This document shows positions 1 to 9,200 of a stretch of 64,000 bases of DNA, piece by piece. This stretch comes from a bacterium. GTDB lineage: Bacteria; Acidobacteriota; Thermoanaerobaculia; Multivoradales; JAHEKO01. Where the stretch lies: the NCBI GenBank assembly GCA_024224155.1, contig JAAENP010000311.1, positions 36,019-100,018 of the forward strand, in the 5' to 3' direction. Position 1 is the first letter of the stretch. Every line of letters begins with the position of its first letter. Both the position numbers and the translations under genes were made by a program. Below the pieces are notes generated by a model that saw nothing but the letters and a program-made list of their open reading frames with translations, had not been told where the DNA came from and did not search any database.

Positions 1-166
1 GGAGGATTCGGAGATGCTTCGAGACCGCGGGCCGACTGATCGACGGGAAGTTCCCGGCGATCATGCGCACCGGCAAGGGGCCTGCCGCAAGCAGGCTCAC
101 GATCTCCCTGCGCGTGGGATCGGAAAGAGCGCGAAACGGGTCGGTGATATCGACAGGTGCCGGCAA
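1..166 (-). CDS. ArsR-family winged-helix repressor, 5' part only (runs off the window)
   Basis: The first 55 codons of a minus-strand gene are present and continue beyond base 1. The translation has the typical ArsR N-terminus: a DPFRALSDPTRREIV helix, then a helix-turn-helix ending SRPAVSKHLRIL. Such proteins are small dimeric repressors that respond to a ligand or metal. ArsR proteins of this type often precede an SRPBCC/AHSA1 gene, but the downstream gene is outside the window. No ATG is available near the conserved start. I chose the TTG at 166-164 because a TATACT hexamer lies seven bases upstream of it and the conserved fold starts just after. A perfect palindrome at 192-207 is the likely auto-operator. 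Family assignment is firm; start codon and ligand are inference. Confidence 0.85.
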   Translation of the reverse strand, partial: MPAPVDITDPFRALSDPTRREIVSLLAAGPLPVRMIAGNFPSISRPAVSKHLRIL

Positions 167-173
167 CCCCAGG

Positions 174-179
174 AGTATA
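174..179 (-). promoter_or_regulatory. -10 element TATACT of the ArsR gene
   Basis: Read on the minus strand this is TATACT, with seven bases to the TTG start. The mRNA would begin at or next to the start codon. No good -35 hexamer is visible; that position is occupied by the palindrome at 192-207. Confidence 0.5.
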
Positions 180-191
180 GGGCTCAAAACC

Positions 192-207
192 GTAACTTTC
201 CAGTTAC
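192..207. promoter_or_regulatory. Palindromic operator, probably bound by the adjacent ArsR protein
   Basis: The site reads GTAACTTTCCAGTTAC, a perfect 6 bp inverted repeat around a 4 bp centre. It covers the expected -35 region of the arsR promoter and directly abuts the stop codon of the GNAT gene (208). Position and symmetry fit autorepression by the ArsR protein; binding itself is inferred. Confidence 0.6.
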
Positions 208-966
208 TTAATCGACCCGGTTTTCCTCGCGCTCGTTCTCGAACAAGCAGAGCCTGCCGCTGGGTTCGAACCCCAGCTTCAGCGCCAGGCGCCGTGAGGC
301 CACATTCTCCGAATGAGCACCCCAGACCGCGCGCTTGCCGCGATCTCTCATCTCGGCGGCCAACCACGCCACGCACTCCGCGGCCAGGCCCCGACGCCGG
401 TATTCGGCGGCCGTGTTGATCGAGACATCCCAGAGCCGCTCACTCTCGCAGGCGACATGACAGAAAGACACCGGCCGAGCGTCGACCCAGGCCGCGACCA
501 CTTCGGAGCGGACCAATGCCTCCGAGAGCTCGGAAGCGAGGGCTTCTGACAGGCCTTCGAGAAGCGATGATTCGGCCCGCGACATCCGGCGGACCCCCTC
601 CGACGGCCGCATCGGTGGCGACACCCCCCCTTGCGGCTCGCGGAAGATATCGGCTTCGTCGGAGGTCCAATCTCTCAGCGCCGAGCGCACCTCGGGTGTG
701 AAGCCCTCGGGTACCACCACGGCCCAAAGCGCGCTCGGGTCGGACCCGGCATCCGGGATGTCCGCGAGCGCCTCGCGGACCAGCGACTCTGAAGCCTCGC
801 CGACGACAGCGCCCAGCCGCAGATCGTCGGAGCGAATGACGAAGCCCCGCGGGTCTCCGAACAGGCGGCTGCCGGGGTCGAGCAGTGCGGCCCGAGCCTC
901 GATCCACACGGGCTGGTCGGGAACGAGTCTCAGAAGCTGGTGACGAAGGCCCTCGGCTACCGGCAC
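208..966 (-). CDS. GNAT-family N-acetyltransferase
   Basis: A 252-residue protein whose last ~100 residues form a GNAT fold. The acetyl-CoA loop RRRGLAAE is visible, followed by the conserved C-terminal segment in which ENVASRRLALKLGFEP precedes the last strand. The N-terminal ~150 residues match no family I recognise and may confer substrate choice. The frame is open much further upstream, but that extension overlaps the divergent gene at 1007. I start at GTG 966 because TAAGTT sits seven bases before it and no Shine-Dalgarno is present. The substrate is unknown. It is transcribed toward the arsR gene, 41 bp away, so co-transcription is possible. Confidence 0.85.
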   Translation of the reverse strand: MPVAEGLRHQLLRLVPDQPVWIEARAALLDPGSRLFGDPRGFVIRSDDLRLGAVVGEASESLVREALADIPDAGSDPSALWAVVVPEGFTPEVRSALRDWTSDEADIFREPQGGVSPPMRPSEGVRRMSRAESSLLEGLSEALASELSEALVRSEVVAAWVDARPVSFCHVACESERLWDVSINTAAEYRRRGLAAECVAWLAAEMRDRGKRAVWGAHSENVASRRLALKLGFEPSGRLCLFENEREENRVD

Positions 967-973
967 GCGGCCT

Positions 974-979
974 AACTTA
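974..979 (-). promoter_or_regulatory. Candidate -10 (TAAGTT) for the GNAT gene
   Basis: On the minus strand TAAGTT lies seven bases before the GTG start at 966. It is one of many TANNNT boxes immediately upstream of start codons in this window. No convincing -35 is present. Confidence 0.35.
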
Positions 980-994
980 CCAGCACCGATTCGA

Positions 995-1000
995 TAGCAT
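995..1000 (+). promoter_or_regulatory. Candidate -10 (TAGCAT) for the PqqB-like gene
   Basis: TAGCAT ends six bases before the ATG at 1007, which would give a leaderless mRNA. It is divergent from the -10 of the GNAT gene, so the two promoters share about 40 bp. Confidence 0.35.
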
Positions 1001-1006
1001 CGAGCG

Positions 1007-1972
1007 ATGAAGCGCGCCGTGCAGCTCCTGTGCCTGACGCTTCCGTTCGTGGTCGGGTGCCGCCCCTCGACGCACGGCCTTGCGAGAGCCGCCGAGCCTG
1101 AAGCGCCGTTCCTGCGCGTGATCGGCTCGGTGCAGGACGGCGGAGTTCCCCACGCGGCCTGTAGTGGCCCCACCTGCAGACGAGCGCGGGAAACAGGCTC
1201 CCATCGCCTCGTGGCCTCGCTGGCACTGGTGCTGCCCAGCTCGGAGAAGGTCTACTTCTTCGAAGCGACTCCCGACGTGCGCGAGCAGCTCGAGGCGGTC
1301 GCCGACGTCCGCGGGCCGCTCCCGAACGGGGTCGACCGCGCTCCGGTCGACGGCTTGTTCTTGAGCCACGCTCACATCGGGCACTATCTCGGCCTGGCCT
1401 TCTTCGGCTACGAGGCGGTGCATACTCGGCGCTTGCCCGTGTACTCCACCCCACGCATGGCCGCCTTCCTGCGCAGCAACGGTCCCTGGAGCCAGCTCGT
1501 CGACAAGCAGAACATCAGCATTCAGGAAGTCCCATCCGGCGGCAGGGTCGAGCTCGAGGACGGTGTCTCGGTCACTCTCGTGCCCTCGCCACACCGTGAG
1601 GAGTACACCGATACCGTCGGGTTTCTGATTCGAGGCCCCGAGCGCGCGCTCCTGTTCGTGCCCGACACCGATGCCTGGGAGCATTGGTCGCCGTCGATCG
1701 AGCACTGGCTCGGCCAGGTCGATGTCGCGCTGCTCGACGGCACCTTCTACTCGGGAGCCGAGCTCCCCAATCGCTCGCTCGCCGAGATCGGTCACCCGCT
1801 GGTGGCTAGCTCGATGGACCGCTTCGAGAGCCTCGGGGAGCCGGCGCCCGAGATCGCCTTCATCCACATGAACCACTCGAACCCGATTCTCCTCGACGAC
1901 ACTCCGGAGCGTGCGACGCTGGTGAAGCGGGGATTCAAGATCGCGGCCGAAGGCATGGAGTTCGACCTCTAG
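1007..1972 (+). CDS. PqqB-like metallo-beta-lactamase-fold lipoprotein
   Basis: A 321-residue protein beginning with a lipoprotein signal (lipobox FVVGC, Cys18), so it is probably anchored outside the cytoplasm. The segment RVIGSVQDGGVPH followed by CSGPTCRRAR resembles the start of PqqB-type MBL proteins. The metal site is visible as SHAHIGH near residue 120, an acidic PDTD near 220 and HMNHSNP near 290. PqqB itself acts in pyrroloquinoline quinone synthesis. No other pqq gene is nearby and this protein is exported, so a PQQ role should not be assumed; it is best called a PqqB-like hydrolase. A second MBL protein follows 32 bp downstream, probably in the same transcript. Confidence 0.9.
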   Translation: MKRAVQLLCLTLPFVVGCRPSTHGLARAAEPEAPFLRVIGSVQDGGVPHAACSGPTCRRARETGSHRLVASLALVLPSSEKVYFFEATPDVREQLEAVADVRGPLPNGVDRAPVDGLFLSHAHIGHYLGLAFFGYEAVHTRRLPVYSTPRMAAFLRSNGPWSQLVDKQNISIQEVPSGGRVELEDGVSVTLVPSPHREEYTDTVGFLIRGPERALLFVPDTDAWEHWSPSIEHWLGQVDVALLDGTFYSGAELPNRSLAEIGHPLVASSMDRFESLGEPAPEIAFIHMNHSNPILLDDTPERATLVKRGFKIAAEGMEFDL

Positions 1973-2004
1973 CCAACGAAACGAAAGCTGCCGGAGACAA
2001 CCGA

Positions 2005-2727
2005 ATGGACACACTCGATCAACACCTCTACTTTCGCCAACTGCTGGCCGGTCGCCAGGTCGCGACCAACCACGTCGTGGCCGGGCAGATGGCGAACTTC
2101 ATGTATCTACTGGGCGATGTCGAGAGCCGGCGGGCCTTCATCGTCGATCCCGCCTGGGACGTCCAGAGCCTGATCGATACGGCCCAGGCCGACGGCTATG
2201 AGATCGCCGGCGCACTGGTGACTCACTACCACCCGGATCACGTCGGCGGCGATCTCTTTGGGCTCTCGGTCGAAGGCCTCGGCAAGTTGCTCGAGCACAA
2301 GGCGGTGCCGGTGTACGTCAACAAGAACGAGGCCGACGGCCTCAAAGTGGTAACCGGCCTCTCCGAGGGCGATCTGCGCAGGGTCGAAAGCGACGAGACC
2401 CTCGAGCTCGGTCGAATCCCGATTCGCTGCCTGCACACTCCCGGACACACTCCCGGAAGCCAGTGCTTTCTGATCGGCGACCGGCTGGTTGCGGGCGATA
2501 CCCTGTTCGTCCAGGGCTGCGGCCGCGTCGACCTCCCCGGCGGCGACCCCGAGCAGATGTACGAGAGCCTGACCCAGAAACTGGCCAAGCTGCCGCCGGA
2601 GACCGTGCTCTTTCCCGGCCATCACTATGGGCCGACCGAGACCTCGACCATCGCCGACGAGCTCGAGAACAACGCCTATCTGAAGATCGATAGTCTCGAC
2701 GACTGGCGCCGGATGTTCGGCGCCTAG
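2005..2727 (+). CDS. Glyoxalase II-like metallo-beta-lactamase-fold hydrolase
   Basis: A 240-residue cytoplasmic protein with the full dinuclear zinc signature: THYHPDHVGGD near residue 73, HTPGHTPGS near 143, AGDTLF near 163 and FPGHHYG near 204. This pattern places it with hydroxyacylglutathione hydrolase-like and persulfide dioxygenase-like enzymes. The glutathione-binding C-terminal domain of true GloB is absent, so the substrate is open. A Shine-Dalgarno (GGAGA) precedes the ATG at 2005. It follows the PqqB-like gene on the same strand. Fold and metal site are certain; the exact reaction is not. Confidence 0.92.
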   Translation: MDTLDQHLYFRQLLAGRQVATNHVVAGQMANFMYLLGDVESRRAFIVDPAWDVQSLIDTAQADGYEIAGALVTHYHPDHVGGDLFGLSVEGLGKLLEHKAVPVYVNKNEADGLKVVTGLSEGDLRRVESDETLELGRIPIRCLHTPGHTPGSQCFLIGDRLVAGDTLFVQGCGRVDLPGGDPEQMYESLTQKLAKLPPETVLFPGHHYGPTETSTIADELENNAYLKIDSLDDWRRMFGA

Positions 2728-2797
2728 CAGTCCGTGGCAAGGGCCGGATCGGCCAAGGCAGTTGCGGTGTCCGAAGGAATCGCCTACGATTGAAACA

Positions 2798-2816
2798 TAC
2801 GTTTGATTCAAACGTA
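2798..2816. promoter_or_regulatory. TetR-type palindromic operator inside the efflux promoter
   Basis: TACGTTTGATTCAAACGTA is a perfect 9 bp inverted repeat around one base. It lies exactly in the spacer between a -35-like TTGAAA (2790-2795) and a -10-like TACGAT (2815-2820). That is where a TetR repressor would block polymerase. Sequence shows the palindrome; binding by the adjacent TetR protein is inferred from position. Confidence 0.75.
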
Positions 2817-2838
2817 CGATTGACTCAGGAGTAGCATC

Positions 2839-3531
2839 ATGGCCGAACCTCTAGACGAGAGTTCTCCCCCACCAGAGCCGACCGGCACCGCCGACACCAA
2901 GACCAGCCTGCTCGACGCCGCCGAGCATCTTTTCGCTCACGAGGGTGTTGACCGCGCGTCACTTCGAGCCATCACGCAGGCCGCTGGGGCCAATCTCGCC
3001 GCGGTTCACTACCACTTCGGGTCCAAGGAGGCTCTCGTGCGCGAAGTGCTGGCGCGTCGGCTGAGCCCGCTCAACGAGCGCCGGATCGAGCTTCTCGATC
3101 GGGTCGAGGCCGAGAGCAGCGAGCCCAAGGTAGAAGACATCGTTCGCGCCTTCGTGCAGCCGACGCTCGAGATGGTGCAGCGCGAACGGGGCGGGCACGC
3201 CTTCGCACGCTTCGTCTGCCGGACCTTCTCCGAGCCCGACGAGACGTTTCACGACATCGTTCTCGATCAGTTTCGCGGCATCGTGACTCGCTTCAGCTCC
3301 GCCCTCGCGCGCGCACTGCCCGAGTTGCCTCGCGACGAGCTGTTCTGGCGATTCCACTTCATGGTCGGCTCGATGGTGCACGCCGCCGGCCTCGGCTCTT
3401 TGGCCCACCGCCTGTCGGGCGGGCTCTGCAACCCGGCCGATCTGGACGGACTGACCACAAAGCTGGTCCGCTTCCTGAGCGGCGGTCTCCAGGCCGAGGC
3501 GGCCGCACTTGGTGGAGGAAACGAAACATGA
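2839..3531 (+). CDS. TetR/AcrR-family repressor of the downstream efflux operon
   Basis: A 230-residue protein. Residues ~20-70 form the TetR helix-turn-helix, with LFAHEGVDRASLRAITQAAG followed by AAVHYHFGSKEALV. The C-terminal ~150 residues are the ligand-binding helical domain, of a type seen in regulators next to RND pumps. AGGAG at 2827-2831 precedes the ATG. The stop codon overlaps the start of the outer-membrane gene (ATGA), so the repressor is co-translated with the pump it is expected to control. Autoregulation through the palindrome at 2798-2816 is the natural model: a substrate of the pump would release the repressor. Confidence 0.95.
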   Translation: MAEPLDESSPPPEPTGTADTKTSLLDAAEHLFAHEGVDRASLRAITQAAGANLAAVHYHFGSKEALVREVLARRLSPLNERRIELLDRVEAESSEPKVEDIVRAFVQPTLEMVQRERGGHAFARFVCRTFSEPDETFHDIVLDQFRGIVTRFSSALARALPELPRDELFWRFHFMVGSMVHAAGLGSLAHRLSGGLCNPADLDGLTTKLVRFLSGGLQAEAAALGGGNET

Positions 3532-5057
3532 CGAAAGGACTCCGGAATGGCCCTGCAGCGAGAGGGGCGAGACCGGCGAACCTGGCGCTGCCGGCACTGG
3601 TCGCGGTCGGGCTCTCGAGCCTCGCCTGCGCAAGCGCGGGGCCAACCTTGGAGATCAAGGCCCCGATTCCGAGCGAATGGAGCAGTCCACGATTCGACAA
3701 CCTCGAGACCGAACCGGTCACCACAACCTGGTGGCGGGCGTTCGGGGACACGGAGCTCGATCGGCTCATAGAGCTGGTGTTGGCCTCCAATCGAGACTTG
3801 CGGTCCGCCTCGGCGCGACTCGACGCCGCGTTGGCTCAGGCCCGAATCGCCGGCGCTGCGCGCAAGCCGCAGGCCGGCTTCTCCACCGACGGCAGCCGAA
3901 GGAAACAGAATTTCATCGGCCTTCCGATTCCCGGCGCTGAAGGCCGAGTGCTCAGCAACACCTCGACGACGCTGGGCGCTGCGATCAACGTCTCCTGGGA
4001 AGCCGATCTCTGGGGGCGCATTCGAGATGCGGGGCTCTCCGCGCAGGCCCGGGCCGAGGCCGCGGCCTACGAGCTCGAGGCCGCCCGGCTCTCGATCACC
4101 GGACAGACCGCCAAAGCCTGGTTCGCCTTCCTGGAAGCCAGATCCCAGGTCGCGCTCGCCAAGGAGACCCTCGAGAACCGAGCCAGTGTGCGCAATCGCC
4201 TGGAGAAGCGCTACCGGCAGGGGCTGAGGACCGCGCTGGATCTGCGCCTCGCGGTAGCCAACGAAGCCAATGCCGAGGCGCGCTATGCAGCCACCAGGAG
4301 ACAGCAGGACGCCGTCCAGCGCCAACTCGAGATTCTGCTGGCCAGGGACACCGAGGCAATGAAGATCCTGAGCGAAGCGGACAGCGACCTCCCGGCGCTG
4401 CCGGCGGCAGCCGAACCGGGCCTGCCCGGCGAAGTCCTCCGGCGGCGGCCCGACCTTCAAGCCTCCGAGCGCCGCCTGGCCTCGGCCGGGCTCGACATCG
4501 CCGCAGCCCGCAAGCTGCTCTATCCACGCCTGACGCTGACCGGCTCGACCGGCCGCACGAGCCAAGAGCTCGATGATCTCCTGGACAGCAACTTCTCCGT
4601 CTGGAGCTTGGCGGCCGGACTGCTGCAACCGCTTTTCCAGGGCGGACGGCTGCGAGCCGGAGTCGCCCTTTCCGAAGCCGCCCAGAGAGAGGTCCTCGCG
4701 CAGCACGAGAGCGCGGTGATCCGAGCCGTGTCGGACGTCGAAGCGCAGCTCGCCAACGATACCTACTTGGGTGAACAGCTCGAAGCGGTAGCGCGCGCCC
4801 GGAAGGCGTCGAGCGCGGCCGAGACGCTCGCTCAGGACCGCTACTTCTCCGGCCTGGCCGACTACCTGAGTGTCCTGGCCGCACAGAGCCAAGCGACCAC
4901 CGCCGCGAGCCAGTTCTTGGAGATCAGCCGGCTTCGACTCGCGCAACGAGTCGACCTCTACCTGGCCCTGGGCGGCGGCCTGCCGGTAACCGGAACCACG
5001 ACGTACTCCCCGAATGAAGTCGATCGGGCTCTCTCCGAAACCGAGGAATCGAAATGA
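3528..5057 (+). CDS. NodT/OprM-family outer-membrane efflux lipoprotein
   Basis: A 509-residue TolC-like channel. It opens with a lipoprotein signal (lipobox LSSLAC, Cys34) and the typical mature start P-W-W-x-x-F-x-D (TTTWWRAFGDTELDRL). Two OEP repeats of long amphipathic helices follow. The LPALPAAAEPGLPGEVLRRR segment in the middle is the NodT-type linker that starts the second repeat. It forms the exit duct for the RND pump encoded downstream. Start and stop codons overlap those of tetR and the adaptor gene by four bases. Family certain; transported compound unknown. Confidence 0.95.
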   Translation: MTKGLRNGPAARGARPANLALPALVAVGLSSLACASAGPTLEIKAPIPSEWSSPRFDNLETEPVTTTWWRAFGDTELDRLIELVLASNRDLRSASARLDAALAQARIAGAARKPQAGFSTDGSRRKQNFIGLPIPGAEGRVLSNTSTTLGAAINVSWEADLWGRIRDAGLSAQARAEAAAYELEAARLSITGQTAKAWFAFLEARSQVALAKETLENRASVRNRLEKRYRQGLRTALDLRLAVANEANAEARYAATRRQQDAVQRQLEILLARDTEAMKILSEADSDLPALPAAAEPGLPGEVLRRRPDLQASERRLASAGLDIAAARKLLYPRLTLTGSTGRTSQELDDLLDSNFSVWSLAAGLLQPLFQGGRLRAGVALSEAAQREVLAQHESAVIRAVSDVEAQLANDTYLGEQLEAVARARKASSAAETLAQDRYFSGLADYLSVLAAQSQATTAASQFLEISRLRLAQRVDLYLALGGGLPVTGTTTYSPNEVDRALSETEESK

Positions 5058-6244
5058 CGAAACGACTGAGGCTATTTCTTCCCCTTCTGGTCATCCTGGC
5101 GGCGGCTGTCGCCATGGCCATGATCGTGAAAGCCAAGCCGGCGGTAGAGCGAGTTGAGCAGGAAGTGCAGCCACCGCTGGTGCGGGTGGTCGAAGCGACG
5201 CGGGGATCGGTGGCGCTGAATGTGTATTCCAACGGCACGGTCGAGCCAACGACGCGCTCGACTCTCGGCTCCCAGATCGGCGCCCGGGTCGCAAACTTGA
5301 CCTCGAGCTTCGCCGAGGGAGCGTTCTTCGAGCGCGGCGACCTTCTGGTGCGTCTGGATCCGAGCGACTTCGAGTTGGCGGTTACGCAGGCCGAAGCCCG
5401 GGTGGCTCAGGCCGAGGTCCAGCTCGAGCGCGAAGAAGCCGAGACGAGAATGGCGATCGAGGAATGGAGCGAGCTCGGCGAGGGTGAGCCGACCTCTCTT
5501 GTGCTTCGAGAGCCGCAGCTCGCCCAGGCTCGGGCCGAACTCAAATCGGCGCAGGCGGCGCTCGAGCAGGCCAAGCTCCAGCTCGAACGAACCCGAATCC
5601 GAGCCCCGTTCTCCGGCCGCGTGGAGAGCAAGCTTGTCGACGTCGGACAATTCGTCGGCCCCGGCACGCCGCTGGCCCAGGTCTATTCGACCGAACGTGC
5701 CGAGATCTCGCTGAAGGTTCCGCAGAGCGAGCTGGCGTTTCTCGACATCACTCTCGGCAGGCCGGACGGACCGCAGCCACGGGCGCTCCTGAGTGGGCGA
5801 ATCGGCTCTACGGACGGCTCGTGGCCGGCCAGGGTCGCGCGCACCGGCAGTCGGATCGATCCACAGACCCGAATGGTCTCGGTCATTGCCGAAATCGAAG
5901 ACCCCTTCTCCCTGACCGGTATCCATGCGGCGCCGCTGCCGATCGGGCTCTACCTCGACGCGGAGATCGAGGGCAAGACCGCCGAGGACGCGATTGTCCT
6001 GCCGAGGGCCGCTCTGCGTGAAGAAGACCGGATCCTGGTCGTCGACTCCGAGAACCGTCTCCGCATCCGCGAGGTGGAGATCCTGCGCGTCACCTCCGAA
6101 GAGCTCGTGATCACCCGCGGCCTCGATAGCGGCGAGCGAGTTTGTGTATCGCCGCTCACCGCGGTCGTAGACGGCATGCGGGTCCGGGTCCAGAGTCCCG
6201 ACGAACCGATGGAAACCCCGGCCCTGGAGGGAGTCAAATCATGA
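5054..6244 (+). CDS. RND periplasmic adaptor (membrane fusion protein)
   Basis: A 396-residue HlyD/AcrA-like adaptor. One N-terminal hydrophobic segment (residues ~7-25) anchors it. The split lipoyl domain surrounds a coiled-coil hairpin rich in Ala, Glu and Gln (residues ~95-185); the lipoyl half after the hairpin reads RIRAPFSGRVESKLVDVGQ. A beta-barrel and a membrane-proximal domain follow (LPRAALREEDRILVV). It bridges the RND transporter and the NodT channel. Both flanking genes overlap it by ATGA, giving a tightly coupled operon. Confidence 0.95.
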   Translation: MTKRLRLFLPLLVILAAAVAMAMIVKAKPAVERVEQEVQPPLVRVVEATRGSVALNVYSNGTVEPTTRSTLGSQIGARVANLTSSFAEGAFFERGDLLVRLDPSDFELAVTQAEARVAQAEVQLEREEAETRMAIEEWSELGEGEPTSLVLREPQLAQARAELKSAQAALEQAKLQLERTRIRAPFSGRVESKLVDVGQFVGPGTPLAQVYSTERAEISLKVPQSELAFLDITLGRPDGPQPRALLSGRIGSTDGSWPARVARTGSRIDPQTRMVSVIAEIEDPFSLTGIHAAPLPIGLYLDAEIEGKTAEDAIVLPRAALREEDRILVVDSENRLRIREVEILRVTSEELVITRGLDSGERVCVSPLTAVVDGMRVRVQSPDEPMETPALEGVKS

Positions 6245-9200
6245 ACGGCGCAATCCGTTGGTTCGCCCGAAACGGCGTTGCCGCCAATCTGCTGATGGTC
6301 CTGATCGTGGTCGGTGGCCTGATGACTGTCCGGAGCATCAAAAGGGAGGTGTTCCCCGAGTTTTCCATCGACCTCATCAGCGTAACGGTGCCCTACCCGG
6401 GCGCCGCGCCCGAGGAAGTGGAAGAAGGCGTTGTCGTTCGAATTGAAGAGGCTATTCAGGGTATCGACGGTATCGACGACATTCGCTCGACCGCTGCCGA
6501 GAACGCCGCCGCGATCATCATCGAGATCATGGATGACGCCAACCTCGAGCGGGTGATGAACGACGTCAAGTCGAAGGTCGACGCCATCGACACGTTTCCG
6601 CTCGAAGCCGAAGAGCCGGTCATCGAAGAAATCATCCGGCGTACCCAGGTCATCGAAGTCGTGATCTCCGGAGACGCCGATGAACGCACTCTCAAGGTCC
6701 TGGGAGAACGGGTGCGCGACGACCTTTCCAACCTGCCCGAGATCACCCAGGTACAACTCGTCGCGGCGCGTCCCTACGAGGTCTCGATCGAGATCAGCGA
6801 GCAAGATCTGAGGAGCTACGGCCTCACCTTCGATGAGGTCGCGGCCGCGGTGCGCCGCTTCTCACTCGATCTCCCCGGTGGTCGCATCCGCAGCCGCGAC
6901 GGCGAGATCCTGCTGCGCACCGAGGGCCAGGCCTACGAGGGCCCAGAGTTCGAGCGGCTGCCGCTGCGCACCCAGAGGGACGGCACCAGTCTCCTCCTCG
7001 GAGATGTCGCCACGGTCGTTGACGGTTTCGCGGACACCGACCTGTGGTCGCGCTTCAACGGCCGCCCGGCCGTCGTGGTCCAAGTCTTTCGGGTCGGCGA
7101 GCAGAGCGCGCTCGAAGTGGCGGACGTGGTCAAGCAATACATCGCGGAGACGCGCCCCAGGCTGCCTGAGGGCATTTCTCTCGATACCTGGCACGACGAG
7201 ACGATCGTGCTGCGCAGTCGGCTCGATCTGCTGACGCGCAACGGTCTCGCCGGTTTCGCTCTGGTCCTGCTCGTGCTCTCTCTCTTCCTCAAGCTCCGCC
7301 TGGCGGGCTGGGTGTCGCTCGGAATTCCGATCTCGTTCCTGGGCGCGGTCATCTTCATGCCGTGGAACGACGTCTCGGTGAATCTGATCTCCCTGTTCGC
7401 CTTCATTGTCGTACTCGGCATCGTTGTCGACGATGCGATCATCGTGGGCGAGAACATACACACCGAATACGAATCCGGCCTCGAAGGCCTCGAAGCGGCG
7501 GAAACCGGTGCCATCGAAGTAGCCAAGCCCGTGGTGTTCGCGGTACTGACCAGTGTGGCGGCGTTCGCACCTCTGCTGGCGGTAACCACCACCATGGGCA
7601 AGGTCATGAGGGTGGTGCCGATCATCGTCATCGCGACCTTGATGTTCTCTCTGGTCGAATCACTCTTTATTCTTCCGAATCACCTTTCCCATCTGAAGCA
7701 AGAAAAGCCCGGCGCCGCCCGCAAGACCGGTCCATGGCGCCGCCTGCAACGACGGGTGAGCACGGGCCTCGCCTTTCTGATCGAGAACACCTACCGCCCG
7801 ACGCTGAAGAAGGCCATCGAATGGCGATACCTGACGTTCGCCTTCGGCATCGCCGGACTGCTGCTGACCTTCGGGGTCGTGCGCGGCGGCTGGGTCAAGT
7901 TCAACTTCTTCCCGGCGGTGGAGGCCGACAACACCGCGGCGATGCTGACGTTGCCGCAGGGCACGCCCGCGGAAGTCACCGCCGCCGCGATCGAACGAAT
8001 CGAAGAAGCGGCGCTGGAGCTGGCGCACGAGATCGAGGAGGAGACCGGCGATCGAGCCATCCGCCATGTTCTGTCATCGGTCGGCAGTCAGCCATTCCGT
8101 GCCCAGCAAAGCCGTGGTGTGACCGGGAGCGCCAATTTCGATTCTCCTCATCTCGGAGAAGTGACGCTCGAGCTGCAGGCGGCAGAGGAGCGAAGAATCG
8201 GATCCACCGACATCGCCGACCGCTGGCGAGCCAAGGTCGGGGAGATTCCCGGCGCGGTCGAGCTGACCTACAGCTCGTCTCTATTCAGCTCGGGTGAAGC
8301 GGTGAACATCGAGCTCTTCGGCCCCAGCCTCGACCACCTCACCGCGGTGGCCCAGCGGCTCAAGGAAGAGATCGCCGCCTACCCCGGAACCCGAGACATC
8401 GCCGACTCCTTCCGGGAAGGAAAACGGGAGATCGAGCTCCAGTTGACCCGCGAGGCTGAACTGGCGGGCCTGACCCAGCTGGACCTCGCCCGCCAGGTCC
8501 GCCAGGCGTTCTACGGCGAGGAGGCCCAACGAATCCAGCGCGGCCGCGACGACGTCAAGGTGATGGTGCGCTATCCCGAGAGCGACCGCAAGTCGCTGGC
8601 CGATCTCGAGCAGATGAGAATCCGGAGTCCACAGGGAGCCGAGGTGCCGCTCGCCACCGCCGCTAGGACGACGCTGTCACGCGGGCCGGCGGCGATCAGC
8701 CGGACCAATCGCAATCGAGTGGTCAACGTCACGGCCGACGTCGATACCGAGATCGCCAACACCAACGAGATCATCGCAGACCTCGCCGCCCGGGTCCTGC
8801 CCAGGGTTCTGGCGGACTATCCCGAGATCCGGTTTTCCTTCGAAGGCGAACAGGAAGAGCAGCGCAAGACCATGTCCGATCTCCTGAGTGGATTCATGAT
8901 CGCTCTGCTCGTGATCTACGGCCTGCTGGCGGTTCCCTTCCGCTCGTACCTGCAACCACTCATCGTGATGAGCGCGATTCCGTTCGGCCTGATCGGTGCC
9001 GTCTGGGGCCACGTGATCATGGGCCTGGACCTGGCCATCCTCTCGATGTTCGGAATCGTGGCCCTCACCGGAGTGGTGGTCAACGACAGCCTGGTGCTGG
9101 TTTCGTTCATCAACCGGGCGACGCGGCGAGGCGCCACGCTTCGCGAGGCGATTCTGATCGCCGGCGAAGCCCGTTTCCGCCCGATTCTTCTGACGTCCCT

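Noticed and set aside
259..278. A TPsiC-like GGTTCGAA with flanking complementary bases, suggesting a tRNA 3' end
   Set aside because: It encodes the LGFEPSG segment of the GNAT protein and has no acceptor, D or anticodon arm around it.
3267..4946. A 559-codon minus-strand frame opposite tetR and the NodT gene
   Set aside because: It is antisense to a well-defined efflux operon and matches no family.
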